Notes: a model not told the origin generated them from the sequence alone. A stretch of DNA of 64,000 nucleotides from CALVGQ01 sp964370435 (GCA_964370435.1 CAYJJG010000001.1:124001-188000), one strand, 5' to 3'; shown: positions 26,011 to 35,953, numbered from the stretch's first letter. Translations and numbers: made by a program.

Positions 26011-27493
26011 TAAGTACCTCTAGTGCTTTTTGTAACTGGGCATCATAACTTTTATCAAGTGACCATAATTTAGTTACCTGCGCCATTAAAACTTCCATTG
26101 TTTCTTTATCTATTATACCCTTACTTGTGATATTAAATTCATCTTGAAAGGAAATTAATGCAGTAGCAGTAGATTCGTCAAAATAACCATCTCTTCTATC
26201 TAATTCATAGCCTAGAAAATCAAGTGCATTTTGCACTACTTGTACCTGATAATCTACACTATCTAAAGCAAATGTTTCTTCTTCTATAAGTGAATAAGAA
26301 TCATAAAGTACATCATGCAGATACACTTCAATATCTGGTTCAATCCCTTCGCCTTCAACCCAAACTCCTGACGGTGAAAGCCATTTTGAAGTTGTAAACT
26401 TAATAGCTGATCCATCTATAAAAGAATGCGTAACTTGAACTGTCCCTTTACCATAAGTAGTGGTCCCTACTAAAGTCACATCATCTCTTTCTTCTTTTAG
26501 TGCTAATGCAAATACTTCTGCAGCGCTTGCAGTATTTTCGTTTTGAAGAATTACAATTTCTTCAATGTTTTCAAACATACCTTTATTAGCCTTTGAAAAC
26601 TCTATTGCACCATTCGCATAGACTTGTTGCATCACTATTGTATTGTCAGGCAAAAATAAACTTGCGATATCTACTAAAGAGGCAAGATATCCTCCACCAT
26701 CATCCCTTACATCAATGACTAACTTTCTTAGTCCTTGTTCGCTCATTAACTCTAAATAACCTTCAGTTTCATCAGCTGTAGATGATCCAAATTGATAAAT
26801 TTGTAAATAACCAATTTCGTCTTCTATCATCTCACCATACGCTGTATTTAATACTGGAGCGCGAACTAATTCTTTTTCAATAATTTCATTGTCACGTATA
26901 AATTCAATAGTAACTTTACTTCCTTCAGAGCCTTTTACCATTTCTGCAATTTTATCTGATTCCATACCTACTACGTTTATCCCATCAACACTATAAATCA
27001 TATCTCCAGGTAATACTCCTACTGCTTCTGCTGGTGAGTTATGGAATACTCTAGTTATTAAATTAGCTCCATCAGTAACACTATACTGTACACCAATCCC
27101 TACAAACCCCATATCAATCCCTGTAGTAAAACTTTCTATTTCCTCGCGGGACATATAGGTAGTATGTTTATCAATATCTGTTTCTGTTAAACCATATAAT
27201 GCTTGATCCAATAAATATTCTTCTAAATTTTCTATTTCGCTACCATAAAACCACTGTGACTCCATAATTCCCATTATGGAATCAAATTTAGTAGCTTCCA
27301 TAGAGGAATTAGATTCACTAATGATGGGTGAACCACTGTTAAAATCACTTCCTAATAAAAAACCAAATATAAACACGCTGATAGCAATAGCGGTTGTTAA
27401 AATTCTTGTGCGCTTTTTTCTTCTTTTCTCTATTACTTCATCAGGCCATAAATGTTTTTCTAATTGTATTTGTACTTTTTTTTCTTCGTTCAC
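25997..27493 (-). CDS. C-terminal processing peptidase (S41) with PDZ and peptidoglycan-binding domains
   Basis: The 498 residues have a cytoplasmic N-terminus, one membrane helix (about 30-48), a PDZ domain (about 110-195), the S41 core with catalytic Ser in NENTASAAEVF and Lys in TTYGKGTVQ, and a C-terminal PG_binding_1 domain (ALDFLGYELDRRDGYF). This is the CtpA/CtpB layout of Firmicutes. Such proteases cleave signalling or envelope proteins. The gene follows the FtsEX-M23 genes, hinting at division or wall work. The start is GTG with GGGAGG upstream. Confidence 0.92.
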   Translation of the reverse strand: MNEEKKVQIQLEKHLWPDEVIEKRRKKRTRILTTAIAISVFIFGFLLGSDFNSGSPIISESNSSMEATKFDSIMGIMESQWFYGSEIENLEEYLLDQALYGLTETDIDKHTTYMSREEIESFTTGIDMGFVGIGVQYSVTDGANLITRVFHNSPAEAVGVLPGDMIYSVDGINVVGMESDKIAEMVKGSEGSKVTIEFIRDNEIIEKELVRAPVLNTAYGEMIEDEIGYLQIYQFGSSTADETEGYLELMSEQGLRKLVIDVRDDGGGYLASLVDIASLFLPDNTIVMQQVYANGAIEFSKANKGMFENIEEIVILQNENTASAAEVFALALKEERDDVTLVGTTTYGKGTVQVTHSFIDGSAIKFTTSKWLSPSGVWVEGEGIEPDIEVYLHDVLYDSYSLIEEETFALDSVDYQVQVVQNALDFLGYELDRRDGYFDESTATALISFQDEFNITSKGIIDKETMEVLMAQVTKLWSLDKSYDAQLQKALEVLNDTE

Positions 27494-27669
27494 TTTGTTG
27501 CCTCCCTACTAGTAGCTATTATAATTAAAATTATAATGTATATATTATATCACTTTTGTGATGTAGATGTTAAAAAACAATCTTTTAAAAAAAATATAAT
27601 ATTCACTTTAAATGCCTCTACCTAACTCATTATACTATGAAATTAATAAGTTATACCTTTTATAGTTAT

Positions 27670-27701
27670 TATAAAAACAAGATATCTTAAAGATATCTTG
27701 T
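27670..27701 (-). terminator. Terminator after the M23 hydrolase gene
   Basis: ACAAGATATCTT and AAGATATCTTGT (27677-27701) form a 12-pair stem followed by five T on the minus strand. The 27494-27669 spacer also contains two TATAAT sequences on the minus strand that may serve ctpA. Confidence 0.85.
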
Positions 27702-27709
27702 CTGTTTTG

Positions 27710-29098
27710 TTAATAACCTAAAGCATCTTCAGGGCGCATACGGCATGGTGCTCCTGAGTTAGAACAAATTCTATTTAAAGCTGAAGTTCCCCAGCCACAA
27801 CCAAAGGATAAATCTCCATCCCATTGATCAATAAAATCATTGATAGAATAATTTCCTAATTTATATACTTCGATATGTAAGTGACTACCGGTAGAATTAC
27901 CAGAGTTACCCATGCTTGCGATTTGATCTCCAGCAAGTACACTTGTATAATTCGCAACTAATGATCCTTTATTTAAATGAAGATATTTAATTGCATACAA
28001 AGTTCCATCTACCCTAGAAAGCATAATAACTTGGTTTCCTCCACCACTAGTTCCGCCTTGTGCAGCTCCGCAAGTATTTCCTAGATACCCATTATTAGCA
28101 CAACCATCAACTGATTTAATAATAACCCCGTTAGCAACCGCATAGATTGGTGTTCCTATCGGTGCAGCTATATCAAGTCCTAAATGGGTACCACCGGTAG
28201 GATATTGCCATGTTCCAGCACTAATGTATCCTGTGTTGGTTGGCTTAATAAATCCTGTTGATGAAGGTATTTCACCAATTTTATCACTTAAATCAGCTAT
28301 TTCTTCTTTGATTTTTTCTAAGTCACCTATAATTTGATTACCTTGTGCTAACCACTCAGCTTCTTGTTTCTTCCACTCTTCTTGAACAATTTCTGCTTCT
28401 TTTAGCATAAGTTCTATAGTGTTTTGTTTATCTTCTACATCATCACGCTTATTTTCGATTTCAGTCTTTTGAGTTTCTAATTCTGCTTTTGCAACTTTAA
28501 GTTCTTCAAGAACTTCCATAAGCTCATCACGCACATAGTTATCATATTCATTTAAATCACTCAATCCATTTATTCTTCGAATCAAGTCAGCAAAGGATTC
28601 TGAACCCATTAAAAAATCTAATTGTTGATTCAAGCGCATTGTTCCTTGTCCATTAATCATACGATCTTGAACTTTTTGCACCAACTCATTTTTTTCAGTA
28701 TCTTTTTCAAGAATAAGCTGATTAGTTTCTTCAATCTTTATTTCCAATACACTAATTTCAGCATTAAGATCATTAATCTCAGTATTTAATCTACTGATTT
28801 CAGCTTCATAACCTGCAATTTTTTGAGCTTGTGCTTCAATATCTTTAGCAATCTCTTCACGATTAGCTTCGATTTGGGCAAGCTGGTCTCTTAGCTCAGA
28901 AGATTCATCACTAATATGTTGTGCATATGCTGTACATATTACTTCTTCATCTTCAGATAGCTCTTCTTTAGCACATAATTCTTTATAATAATCTGGGTTG
29001 GCATCAAAATCTTCTTCAGCATAAATCAATGAAAAATTGCTTAAAAGCATCATTGAACATGCCATTAAAGATAAAATGCCCTTTTTTATATATTTCAT
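27710..29098 (-). CDS. Secreted M23 murein hydrolase with coiled coil (EnvC/PcsB-like)
   Basis: The 462-residue protein has a signal peptide (about 1-28), a long coiled coil rich in Glu, Gln and Lys (about 45-275) and an M23 LytM domain with zinc motifs HLGLDIAAPIG and HLHIEVY. The ATG at 29098 overlaps the ftsX stop (ATGA) and has GAGG 8 bases upstream; a GTG three codons earlier is unlikely. Coupling to ftsX strongly suggests it is the wall hydrolase gated by FtsEX, as PcsB, CwlO and EnvC are elsewhere. Whether the domain is active is suggested by intact zinc ligands. Confidence 0.92.
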   Translation of the reverse strand: MKYIKKGILSLMACSMMLLSNFSLIYAEEDFDANPDYYKELCAKEELSEDEEVICTAYAQHISDESSELRDQLAQIEANREEIAKDIEAQAQKIAGYEAEISRLNTEINDLNAEISVLEIKIEETNQLILEKDTEKNELVQKVQDRMINGQGTMRLNQQLDFLMGSESFADLIRRINGLSDLNEYDNYVRDELMEVLEELKVAKAELETQKTEIENKRDDVEDKQNTIELMLKEAEIVQEEWKKQEAEWLAQGNQIIGDLEKIKEEIADLSDKIGEIPSSTGFIKPTNTGYISAGTWQYPTGGTHLGLDIAAPIGTPIYAVANGVIIKSVDGCANNGYLGNTCGAAQGGTSGGGNQVIMLSRVDGTLYAIKYLHLNKGSLVANYTSVLAGDQIASMGNSGNSTGSHLHIEVYKLGNYSINDFIDQWDGDLSFGCGWGTSALNRICSNSGAPCRMRPEDALGY

Positions 29099-30009
29099 CG
29101 CTTCCACCTCAAGTATCGGGTTACTGAAAAGAAAGAACCTATTAACCCTACTACCATTGCAATTACTAAAAGTCCTAAAGATAAATAAATAACGAACGGC
29201 ATCGGATCGATCATCTTAAATAAATTACTTAGCCATATTCCGCCTAGATAATCATAGAGATAAACATACCCCACTGAACCTGCAACAATTGGAATTACTG
29301 AACCTATTAATCCAATAATCATACCTTCTACCATAAAGGGCATTTTAATATAACCATTAGTAGCTCCAACATTGCGCATAATACTAATCTCGGTACTTCG
29401 TGCATAAATTGTTAATTTAATGGTATTCGAAATTAATGAAATAGCTAAAACACTTAATGCTAACACTAACACTAATCCTCCAACACGAATCGAATCTAGT
29501 GCATTTATTAAAGTGATTGTACTTTCTCCACCATAATTAACTTCATCTATACCCTCAATTTCACTAACCTTAGAAGATACTTCTGATACATATTCACCAC
29601 TGTTTAAATCAATATAATAAATATTATGGAAAGGGTTGTCTTCTATATAAGGATCAAATATTGCCCTTGAAGCTTCATCGTCTGCATTCATTTCAATATA
29701 GAATTGTAATTCTTCTTCCTTAGTAAAGAAAGTTGTACTCGCTACACCTTCTATAGCTAAAATTTGATTATTAATTTCTTTAATCTGTTCATCAGACTCA
29801 TGATCAAAACTAATTTTAGCAGATATTTGTACTGTCTCTTCTATAGTATTTGTAATAGAATCCACGTTAAAGGAAAAAATCGCAAATACACAAAGAATTG
29901 TTAGTGTAATCATTACTGCTGATGCACTAGAAACAGCCATTGCACTATGGCGAACAACGCCATAGAAACCTTCTTTGAAACTTCTAACTATTCTTCTAAC
30001 GACGCGCAT
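29095..30009 (-). CDS. ftsX: Cell-division ABC permease FtsX
   Basis: The 304 residues show an N-terminal membrane helix, an ectodomain of about 120 residues that would touch the hydrolase, and three C-terminal helices with the FtsX motif ARSTEISIMRNVGATNGYI. ATG 30009 has GGAGG upstream and overlaps ftsE by 14 bases. Confidence 0.96.
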   Translation of the reverse strand: MRVVRRIVRSFKEGFYGVVRHSAMAVSSASAVMITLTILCVFAIFSFNVDSITNTIEETVQISAKISFDHESDEQIKEINNQILAIEGVASTTFFTKEEELQFYIEMNADDEASRAIFDPYIEDNPFHNIYYIDLNSGEYVSEVSSKVSEIEGIDEVNYGGESTITLINALDSIRVGGLVLVLALSVLAISLISNTIKLTIYARSTEISIMRNVGATNGYIKMPFMVEGMIIGLIGSVIPIVAGSVGYVYLYDYLGGIWLSNLFKMIDPMPFVIYLSLGLLVIAMVVGLIGSFFSVTRYLRWKR

Positions 30010-30685
30010 AATACCCTCCTTCCATCATATCAGCTACGATATGTCCGGATTCCAAAGTAACAGTACGTTTACGATAATTATTAACAATACGATTATCATG
30101 GGTTACCATTACAATAGTGGTATCTCTTTCTTTATTTACTTTGTCCAATAACTTCATAATTTCATCACTCATTACTGGATCTAAATTACCTGTTGGCTCA
30201 TCAGCAATCAATAATTTAGGATTATTAACAATAGCTCTAGCAATGGCAACACGCTGTTGTTCTCCACCGGAAAGCTGTTTAGGAAATGAATTCCCTTTAT
30301 CATCTAATCCTACTAAATTCATTACTTCTCTTACTCGCTTGCGAATTTCTTGCGGTTCAACATCAATAACCTCTAATGCGAACGCAATATTTTCAAAAAC
30401 GGTTTTACTATCTAAAAGACGAAAGTCTTGGAAAACGACACCAATATTTCTACGGTAAATAGGCACTCTTGAATGCTTTAATTTACCTACATCAATACCT
30501 AAAACATCAACAATTCCTTTTGTTGGTATTTCTTCACCAGAAAGCAATTTAATAATGGTCGATTTACCTGAACCTGTCGGTCCTACAATATATACAAACT
30601 CGCTTTGTCTAATAAACAAATTGATATCATAAAGAACGCTTGCGCCATTTTTATAGGTTTTGCATACATTTTTTAGTTCTAACAT
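29996..30685 (-). CDS. ftsE: Cell-division ABC ATPase FtsE
   Basis: The 229 residues have Walker A GPTGSGKST, signature LSGGEQQR, Walker B LLIADEPTGNLD and a switch histidine in MVTHD. Together with FtsX it forms the complex that activates the M23 hydrolase encoded next. An extended -10 promoter lies 25 bases upstream of the ATG. Confidence 0.97.
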   Translation of the reverse strand: MLELKNVCKTYKNGASVLYDINLFIRQSEFVYIVGPTGSGKSTIIKLLSGEEIPTKGIVDVLGIDVGKLKHSRVPIYRRNIGVVFQDFRLLDSKTVFENIAFALEVIDVEPQEIRKRVREVMNLVGLDDKGNSFPKQLSGGEQQRVAIARAIVNNPKLLIADEPTGNLDPVMSDEIMKLLDKVNKERDTTIVMVTHDNRIVNNYRKRTVTLESGHIVADMMEGGYYARR

Positions 30686-30707
30686 ATTTTCAACTCCGTT
30701 CTCATGT

Positions 30708-30716
30708 ATTATAACA
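30708..30716 (-). promoter_or_regulatory. Promoter of the ftsEX operon
   Basis: Minus-strand TGTTATAAT, extended -10, 25 bases before the ftsE ATG; the leader holds a GGAG-like ribosome site. Confidence 0.6.
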
Positions 30717-30844
30717 TAGATAAATTTACCAATTGCTTGTAAATGTTGGAATGCTTACATCATGAAAAAATAGCAATTAGTAATTATTTTAATATTATAT
30801 TTATTGTCTCTATAATTAAAACATTCCTACTATAAAATATCAAG

Positions 30845-30876
30845 ATAAAAGGTAAGCACACTTAGATGCCTACCTT
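30845..30876 (-). terminator. Terminator of the yitT-like gene
   Basis: AAGGTA-GCA (30849-30858) pairs with TGC-TACCTT (30867-30876) with one internal mismatch; TTTTATCTT follows on the minus strand. Confidence 0.65.
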
Positions 30877-30883
30877 CTGTTAT

Positions 30884-31729
30884 TTATACTCTAAATTCTA
30901 ATTTAAATCCTTCTCCATGTACATCATGTACCTCGCTAGTTACCATAAAAGCCTTAGGATCAATGTTGTTTACTATTTCTATTAATCTAGGATATTGTCG
31001 CTTATCAATAATAACCAGAATTATCATTTTATTTTCTTTTGTATATCCGCCTTGTGCAGGAATTAATGTAGTTCCACGGTCCAATTGTGTATTTAACGTT
31101 TCATTTAATTCTTGCCATTTTTCAGAAATAATTTGTATTGACTTTGCACTTACTCCGCCAAAGGTTAAAGTCTTATCAATTACATAAGAAGTTGCTATAA
31201 CTGATATGAATCCTATTAACACGGATTCTAAACCAAAAGTAAACAATCCAAGTCCTACTGTTAATCCATCTATGATTAAAACAAATTTACTTGTCTCAAT
31301 ACCTGTTAGTTTATTAAGTATAAGTGGTGGAATATCCATACCTCCAGTACTTGATCCCACTTTGAGAACTAACCCTATTCCAAATCCCGCTAAACATCCT
31401 CCATATAATGAGGCAACCGCTGGACTTAAATTGATAACTTCTAAATTAAGTTGTTCCAACACACTTAAAAATATCGGATAAATTATAGTCGAAATAGCTG
31501 TATTAACCACAAAGGTCTTCCCCAAAAAAAGAAATCCTACAAAAAACATACTGTAAACCATAATATTTATAATCCATATTCTTGGTATATTTATTAATGG
31601 CTCTATGGCTATCGCAATCCCTGCTACTCCCCCTGATAATATATTATAGGGAAGAATAAACACATCAACTGCTATTGCTAATAAAAATGTACCAATTATG
31701 GTAATGATGATTGATTTAACTAATTTCAT
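30884..31729 (-). CDS. YitT-family membrane protein (DUF161/DUF2179)
   Basis: The 281 residues start with about six hydrophobic helices (ILPYNILSGGVAGIAI is typical; KVGSSTGGMDIPPLIL is the conserved core) and end in a soluble DUF2179 domain (ERGTTL-like region DRGTTLIPAQGGY, then REYPRL-like RQYPRLIEIV). Families of this kind are common in Firmicutes; transport is suspected but the substrate is unknown. It is 32 bases downstream of nadK. Confidence 0.85.
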   Translation of the reverse strand: MKLVKSIIITIIGTFLLAIAVDVFILPYNILSGGVAGIAIAIEPLINIPRIWIINIMVYSMFFVGFLFLGKTFVVNTAISTIIYPIFLSVLEQLNLEVINLSPAVASLYGGCLAGFGIGLVLKVGSSTGGMDIPPLILNKLTGIETSKFVLIIDGLTVGLGLFTFGLESVLIGFISVIATSYVIDKTLTFGGVSAKSIQIISEKWQELNETLNTQLDRGTTLIPAQGGYTKENKMIILVIIDKRQYPRLIEIVNNIDPKAFMVTSEVHDVHGEGFKLEFRV

Positions 31730-31761
31730 AATTCTTCCTCTTCATTAATTTATATTCTACT

Positions 31762-32529
31762 TTAAAACAGATTTTTAAGTCGGCTTAGATAGTGATATGG
31801 ACGATATCTTGCGATTCGTACACTCTTACCTGATAAATGACAATGTATCTTTTTAACATCCTCTAGAACCATCGAATGATGATCAAAACATAAAATTGCT
31901 CCTTCAAAGCTTTCACTTAAAAATGATACTTCAGATTTGCTTTTAAGAATTATTGAATTCCCAAGACTACGGTAAGCACGATGATGGATACCCGCTATTT
32001 CACTTAGCTGTAATAATGACAATCCGTGTTGTATAACCGCTCCTTTTATGGAACGATTATATGCAGTTGAACCCATTTGTGTTGCTAAACACATTCCTGT
32101 TCCTCTAAAGGTTTCAAAATATATTCCATCGATTTCTAAATTTATAATTTGTGTTTTACTAGCATTTTCTATACGCATTTCATTCATCGCATATACCACT
32201 TTATTATCAAAGTTTACTTCAAGTAACTGTTGTTCATCAATTTTAGCTGTTTCATTTTTATAACATGTTAATAGTTCTTCTAATTCTTCAACTTGATAAT
32301 CTGTTATAAAGCCTAGGGTTCCTGTATGAATCCCAATAAATACCACCTTATCTAGAGAGTCTAGATAAGTATGTACTGCATTTAAAAATGTTCCATCACC
32401 ACCAACGACAAAGATTGTTTCTGGATTTTCTACATCTTCTGTTGCAAATCCAAATAACTTGCTTCTAATCTTGGTAGCTAATGAAATAGAATCTTCATCT
32501 TGGCGGTGCACTAATGCATATCGTTTCAT
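31762..32529 (-). CDS. nadK: NAD kinase
   Basis: Phosphorylates NAD to NADP. The 255 residues contain GGDGTFLNAV (43-52), the NE motif in AMNEMRIEN and GSTAYNRSIKGAVI. Length is typical for Gram-positive enzymes. It is divergent from the CYTH gene with only 56 bases between the starts, so promoters overlap there. Confidence 0.94.
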   Translation of the reverse strand: MKRYALVHRQDEDSISLATKIRSKLFGFATEDVENPETIFVVGGDGTFLNAVHTYLDSLDKVVFIGIHTGTLGFITDYQVEELEELLTCYKNETAKIDEQQLLEVNFDNKVVYAMNEMRIENASKTQIINLEIDGIYFETFRGTGMCLATQMGSTAYNRSIKGAVIQHGLSLLQLSEIAGIHHRAYRSLGNSIILKSKSEVSFLSESFEGAILCFDHHSMVLEDVKKIHCHLSGKSVRIARYRPYHYLSRLKNLF

Positions 32530-32585
32530 AATCTATCTTCCCTTTCCCTAAAAATTATTATATCATATTTAAAGAGGTAAAATTT

Positions 32586-33134
32586 ATGGATGTACATTTA
32601 GAGATAGAATTCAAACTTTTAGTTTCACAGATAACTTTTGAAAAGATTAAACAAGACTATCGCCAATATAATAGTGTTAAGCAAATTAATACGTATTTTG
32701 ATAGTAAAATAAACCCTTTATATGCTAATGGACTTAATTTAAGAATAAGAGAAGTTCAACAAAAACATATTTTATGCCTTAAGCAAAAACAGGAAAGTGG
32801 ACTTCATGAATATGAATTAGAAGTTCCTAATGCCACAACAGCTACTTTTGATATACCTGAAGTAAATAAACTACTAGCTTCAAAACAAATTGAAAAACCC
32901 TTATATGTACGTGGTCAGCTGACTACTTATCGTACTGAAGTTCCTTTTAATCACGGAGTTCTCTGTCTTGATAAAAATGAATACAACGGCATTGTTGACT
33001 ATGAGTTGGAATTTGAAATTACTAAGGATGCTAAGTTAGGGTATCAAGAATTTCTTGATTTCATAAAAATCTATCAACTAAGCTATACCTCTAATTGCAT
33101 ATCTAAAACACAAAGATGCTTACAATCTATATAA
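32586..33134 (+). CDS. CYTH-domain protein (YjbK-like)
   Basis: The 182 residues start with the CYTH signature EIEFK (ExExK) at 6-10, followed by alternating basic and acidic strands (RIREVQ, CLKQKQ, ELEVP, YELEFEI) that line the tunnel binding triphosphate and metal. CYTH proteins hydrolyse inorganic triphosphate or thiamine triphosphate, or make cAMP; the small Firmicute versions are mostly triphosphatases. The neighbour in B. subtilis is a NAD kinase and stringent-response genes, and here too nadK is adjacent. AAAGAGG precedes the ATG. Confidence 0.85.
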   Translation: MDVHLEIEFKLLVSQITFEKIKQDYRQYNSVKQINTYFDSKINPLYANGLNLRIREVQQKHILCLKQKQESGLHEYELEVPNATTATFDIPEVNKLLASKQIEKPLYVRGQLTTYRTEVPFNHGVLCLDKNEYNGIVDYELEFEITKDAKLGYQEFLDFIKIYQLSYTSNCISKTQRCLQSI

Positions 33135-33316
33135 AAGCATTTTTTTGATTTCAGTATCAACATTCCATTTTAAAGGAGAAGATTAATAGCTATCTTTTTA
33201 TCGATACTTCTGCGCCTATATATTACATGTTATCTCATATTCAGTTTGGCTTAATCAAAAAATGCTATACATTGTATAGTGATTAAATTTTGCTTCTTCC
33301 TTTATTAATGTGTATT

Positions 33317-33325
33317 TGCTATACT
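33317..33325 (+). promoter_or_regulatory. Possible promoter of the 114-residue protein gene
   Basis: TGCTATACT is an extended -10 element 40 bases before the ATG at 33365. The rest of the 33135-33364 spacer shows no gene or clear structure. Confidence 0.45.
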
Positions 33326-33364
33326 TACAATATACCTTTTACCTATATTATAAAGGAGTCGCTT

Positions 33365-33709
33365 ATGTACAAATTAACTGAGTTACTAGAGAAATTCGAG
33401 CACTATTTAGTTGGTAAGCCAAAAAGAGGTCGTATTATGTTATTAAGCATGGGAATTGGTACTTATGGTGTAGGCTCTGACTTAAGGCGTGTTAAAGAAG
33501 ATTATGAAGCGTTAGCAGTCGAGCTCATGCGTGTTATTTGTGATTATAAAAAGATTAACCCTGAATTTACAGCTAGTTCTACTCTTAATCGTTTCATTGA
33601 AGGTGAGGTTTTGTATGACTATAAGTGTAATCGACTTAAAGAAGTTCAAGATGCTATTGATGAGCTAAAAAAAGAATCGACCACTTTGTTGAATGCGTTA
33701 CAGCGATAG
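33365..33709 (+). CDS. Unknown 114-residue helical protein
   Basis: I start at ATG 33365, preceded by AAAGGAG at six bases; an upstream extension to 33290 covers the promoter. The protein looks mostly helical: an amphipathic N-terminus (LTELLEKFEHYLVGKPKRG), a glycine-rich centre (MLLSMGIGTYGVGSDLRRV) and a charged C-terminal helix. There is no signal peptide, membrane helix or cysteine cluster I can tie to a family. It has its own promoter and stands alone before metG. Confidence 0.7.
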   Translation: MYKLTELLEKFEHYLVGKPKRGRIMLLSMGIGTYGVGSDLRRVKEDYEALAVELMRVICDYKKINPEFTASSTLNRFIEGEVLYDYKCNRLKEVQDAIDELKKESTTLLNALQR

Positions 33710-33800
33710 AAATTAATTTTAAAACTGTTGTATTATAATAATCATCTATAAATATTTACTTTACATTAGTACATTTTCTATATATAATTATCTCAAATGT

Positions 33801-34010
33801 AATGATGGAAAGAGTAGTTTTACAATATCTTTTAGAGAGCAATCATCTAGGTGTAAGATTGTATTTATTGTGAATGAACATGGCTCCTGAACTGTTTACT
33901 TGATATGTAAAGTAAAACGATTGCTTCGCGTTAAGAAGTTTGAGGTGTTATTAATAACATAAAATAAGGTGGTACCACGCAAGCAGCGTCCTTTGTGATG
34001 GTGCTTTTTT
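33801..34010 (+). promoter_or_regulatory. T-box riboswitch controlling metG (Met specifier)
   Basis: The leader starts with the GGAAAGAGTAG element of stem I (33807-33817) and AGAGAGC (33834-33840). The specifier region reads GAAC-ATG-GCTCCTGAAC, giving ATG at 33880-33882, methionine, which fits the gene. The T-box sequence AAGGTGGTACCACGC is at 33966-33980. A terminator pairs GTACCA with TGGTGC and ends in TTTTTT at 34004-34010. Uncharged tRNA-Met would bind the specifier and T-box bulge and allow read-through. The likely promoter -10 (TATAAT) is at 33733-33738. Confidence 0.93.
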
Positions 34011-34028
34011 ATTTAGGAGGTAACTAGA

Positions 34029-35948
34029 ATGAATAAACCGTATTATATTACTACAGCCATTGCCTATACTTCGGCTAAACCCCACTTGGGCAACACTTAT
34101 GAAATTGTATTAACAGACAGTATTGCAAGATATAAAAGAATGCTAGGCTATGATGTCTTTTTTCAAACAGGTACTGATGAACACGGTATTAAAATTGAAC
34201 AAAAGGCTATTGCTGCTAATGTTTCACCACAAGCCTTTGTCGATGATATTGCTGCACAAATAAAAGCTATAGGAGATTTAATGAATACTTCCTATGATAA
34301 GTTTGTAAGAACTAGCGATCCTTACCATAAATCTCAAGTTCAAAAAATGTTCAAAAAGCTTTATCAACAAGGTGATATTTATAAATCTGAATATGAAGGA
34401 TTATATTGTACACCTTGTGAATCGTTTTATACTGAAAGTCAATTAGTTGATGGTAAATGCCCTGATTGTGGGCGTGAAGTAACAAAAGAAAAAGAAGAAG
34501 CCTATTTTTTCAAAATGAGTAACTATGCTGATAGATTATTGAAGCATATTGAAGAAAACCCTCAATTTATTCAGCCTGAATCTAGAAAAAATGAAATGAT
34601 AAATAACTTTATTAAACCTGGATTACATGATTTATGTGTCTCTCGTACTAGTTTAAAATGGGGCATCCCTGTAGATTTTGATGATAAACATGTTGTGTAT
34701 GTTTGGATTGATGCTCTTTCTAACTACATTACTGGATTAGATTTTGACTGTGATGGAAATCATGGTGAACTCTATAAAAAATATTGGCCAGCAGATGTTC
34801 ATGTTATAGGAAAGGACATTCTTCGTTTTCATACCATTTATTGGCCTATTATGTTGATGGCGCTAGATTTACCGCTTCCTAAGCAAATCTTTGGACATCC
34901 TTGGCTATTAGTAGGTGAAGGAAAGATGTCTAAATCCAAAGGGAATGTAATCTATGCCGATGACTTGGTAAAATTATTTGGTGTTGATGCAGTACGTTAC
35001 ATTATGCTTCATGAAATGCCATTTGCGCATGATGGTGTTGTTACTTATGAATCTATGGTTGAGCGTATTAATACTGATTTGGCTAATGTTCTAGGTAATC
35101 TAGTTAATCGTACAATAACAATGAGTAATAAATATTTTGATGGATTAGTAACTAATCCTAAAGTTTTAGAGGATGTTGATCAAGAGCTTATTTCATTAGC
35201 ATTAGGCACTCCCGATGCAGTTAGAGCAAAAATGGATGAACTACGTGTTACTGATGCTATTGATGCTATATTAACCCTCCTAAGAAGAAGCAATAAATAT
35301 ATTGATGAAACTACTCCTTGGATTTTAGGCAAAGATGAAACTAAAAAAGAACGTTTAGCAACTGTTTTATATAACCTTTTAGAAAGCATTCGTATTAGTG
35401 CTGTTTTATTAAGCCCTTTCTTACCTGAAACAAGCGAGAAAATTTTAAGTCAGTTAAATACAACTAAAAAGAATTATTCAACTATTACTGCTTTCGGTGA
35501 ACTAGAAACTAATCACCATGTAACTTCAAAACCTGAAATTTTATTTGCTCGTCTAGATGAAAAAGAAGTCTTAGATGCTGTAGCAAATAGTCAAGTTAAA
35601 CAACCAGAAATAAAACAAGAGACAAAAGAAGAAATCACTTTTGAAGATTTTAGCAAAGTGGAATTAACAGTAGGTGTTGTAGAGCAATGCGAAAAACATC
35701 CTAAGGCTGATAAATTATTAGTATCTCAAATTAATATTGGTAGCGAGATACGTCAAATTGTTTCTGGGATTGCCGATCATGTTTCACCCGAGGACATGAT
35801 AGGTAAAAAAGTAGTTGTTGTTACCAACCTGAAAACAGCTAAATTACGCGGTGTTGAATCACAAGGTATGATTTTAGCTGGAACAAGTGAAAATTTATTA
35901 GAAGTGTTACAGGTAAAGGAGCTTCCTGCTGGTTCTAAAATCAAGTAA
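34029..35948 (+). CDS. metG: Methionyl-tRNA synthetase
   Basis: Charges tRNA-Met. The 639 residues contain the HIGH-type motif in PHLGNTYE (18-25), a zinc knuckle with Cys127, 130, 144 and 147, the KMSKS loop at 299-303, an anticodon-binding domain and a C-terminal tRNA-binding/dimerisation domain (from about 535, FSKVELTVGVVEQCEKHPKADKLL). AGGAGG lies 8 bases before the ATG. The gene is controlled by the T-box upstream. Confidence 0.98.
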   Translation: MNKPYYITTAIAYTSAKPHLGNTYEIVLTDSIARYKRMLGYDVFFQTGTDEHGIKIEQKAIAANVSPQAFVDDIAAQIKAIGDLMNTSYDKFVRTSDPYHKSQVQKMFKKLYQQGDIYKSEYEGLYCTPCESFYTESQLVDGKCPDCGREVTKEKEEAYFFKMSNYADRLLKHIEENPQFIQPESRKNEMINNFIKPGLHDLCVSRTSLKWGIPVDFDDKHVVYVWIDALSNYITGLDFDCDGNHGELYKKYWPADVHVIGKDILRFHTIYWPIMLMALDLPLPKQIFGHPWLLVGEGKMSKSKGNVIYADDLVKLFGVDAVRYIMLHEMPFAHDGVVTYESMVERINTDLANVLGNLVNRTITMSNKYFDGLVTNPKVLEDVDQELISLALGTPDAVRAKMDELRVTDAIDAILTLLRRSNKYIDETTPWILGKDETKKERLATVLYNLLESIRISAVLLSPFLPETSEKILSQLNTTKKNYSTITAFGELETNHHVTSKPEILFARLDEKEVLDAVANSQVKQPEIKQETKEEITFEDFSKVELTVGVVEQCEKHPKADKLLVSQINIGSEIRQIVSGIADHVSPEDMIGKKVVVVTNLKTAKLRGVESQGMILAGTSENLLEVLQVKELPAGSKIK

Positions 35949-35953
35949 TTTTT

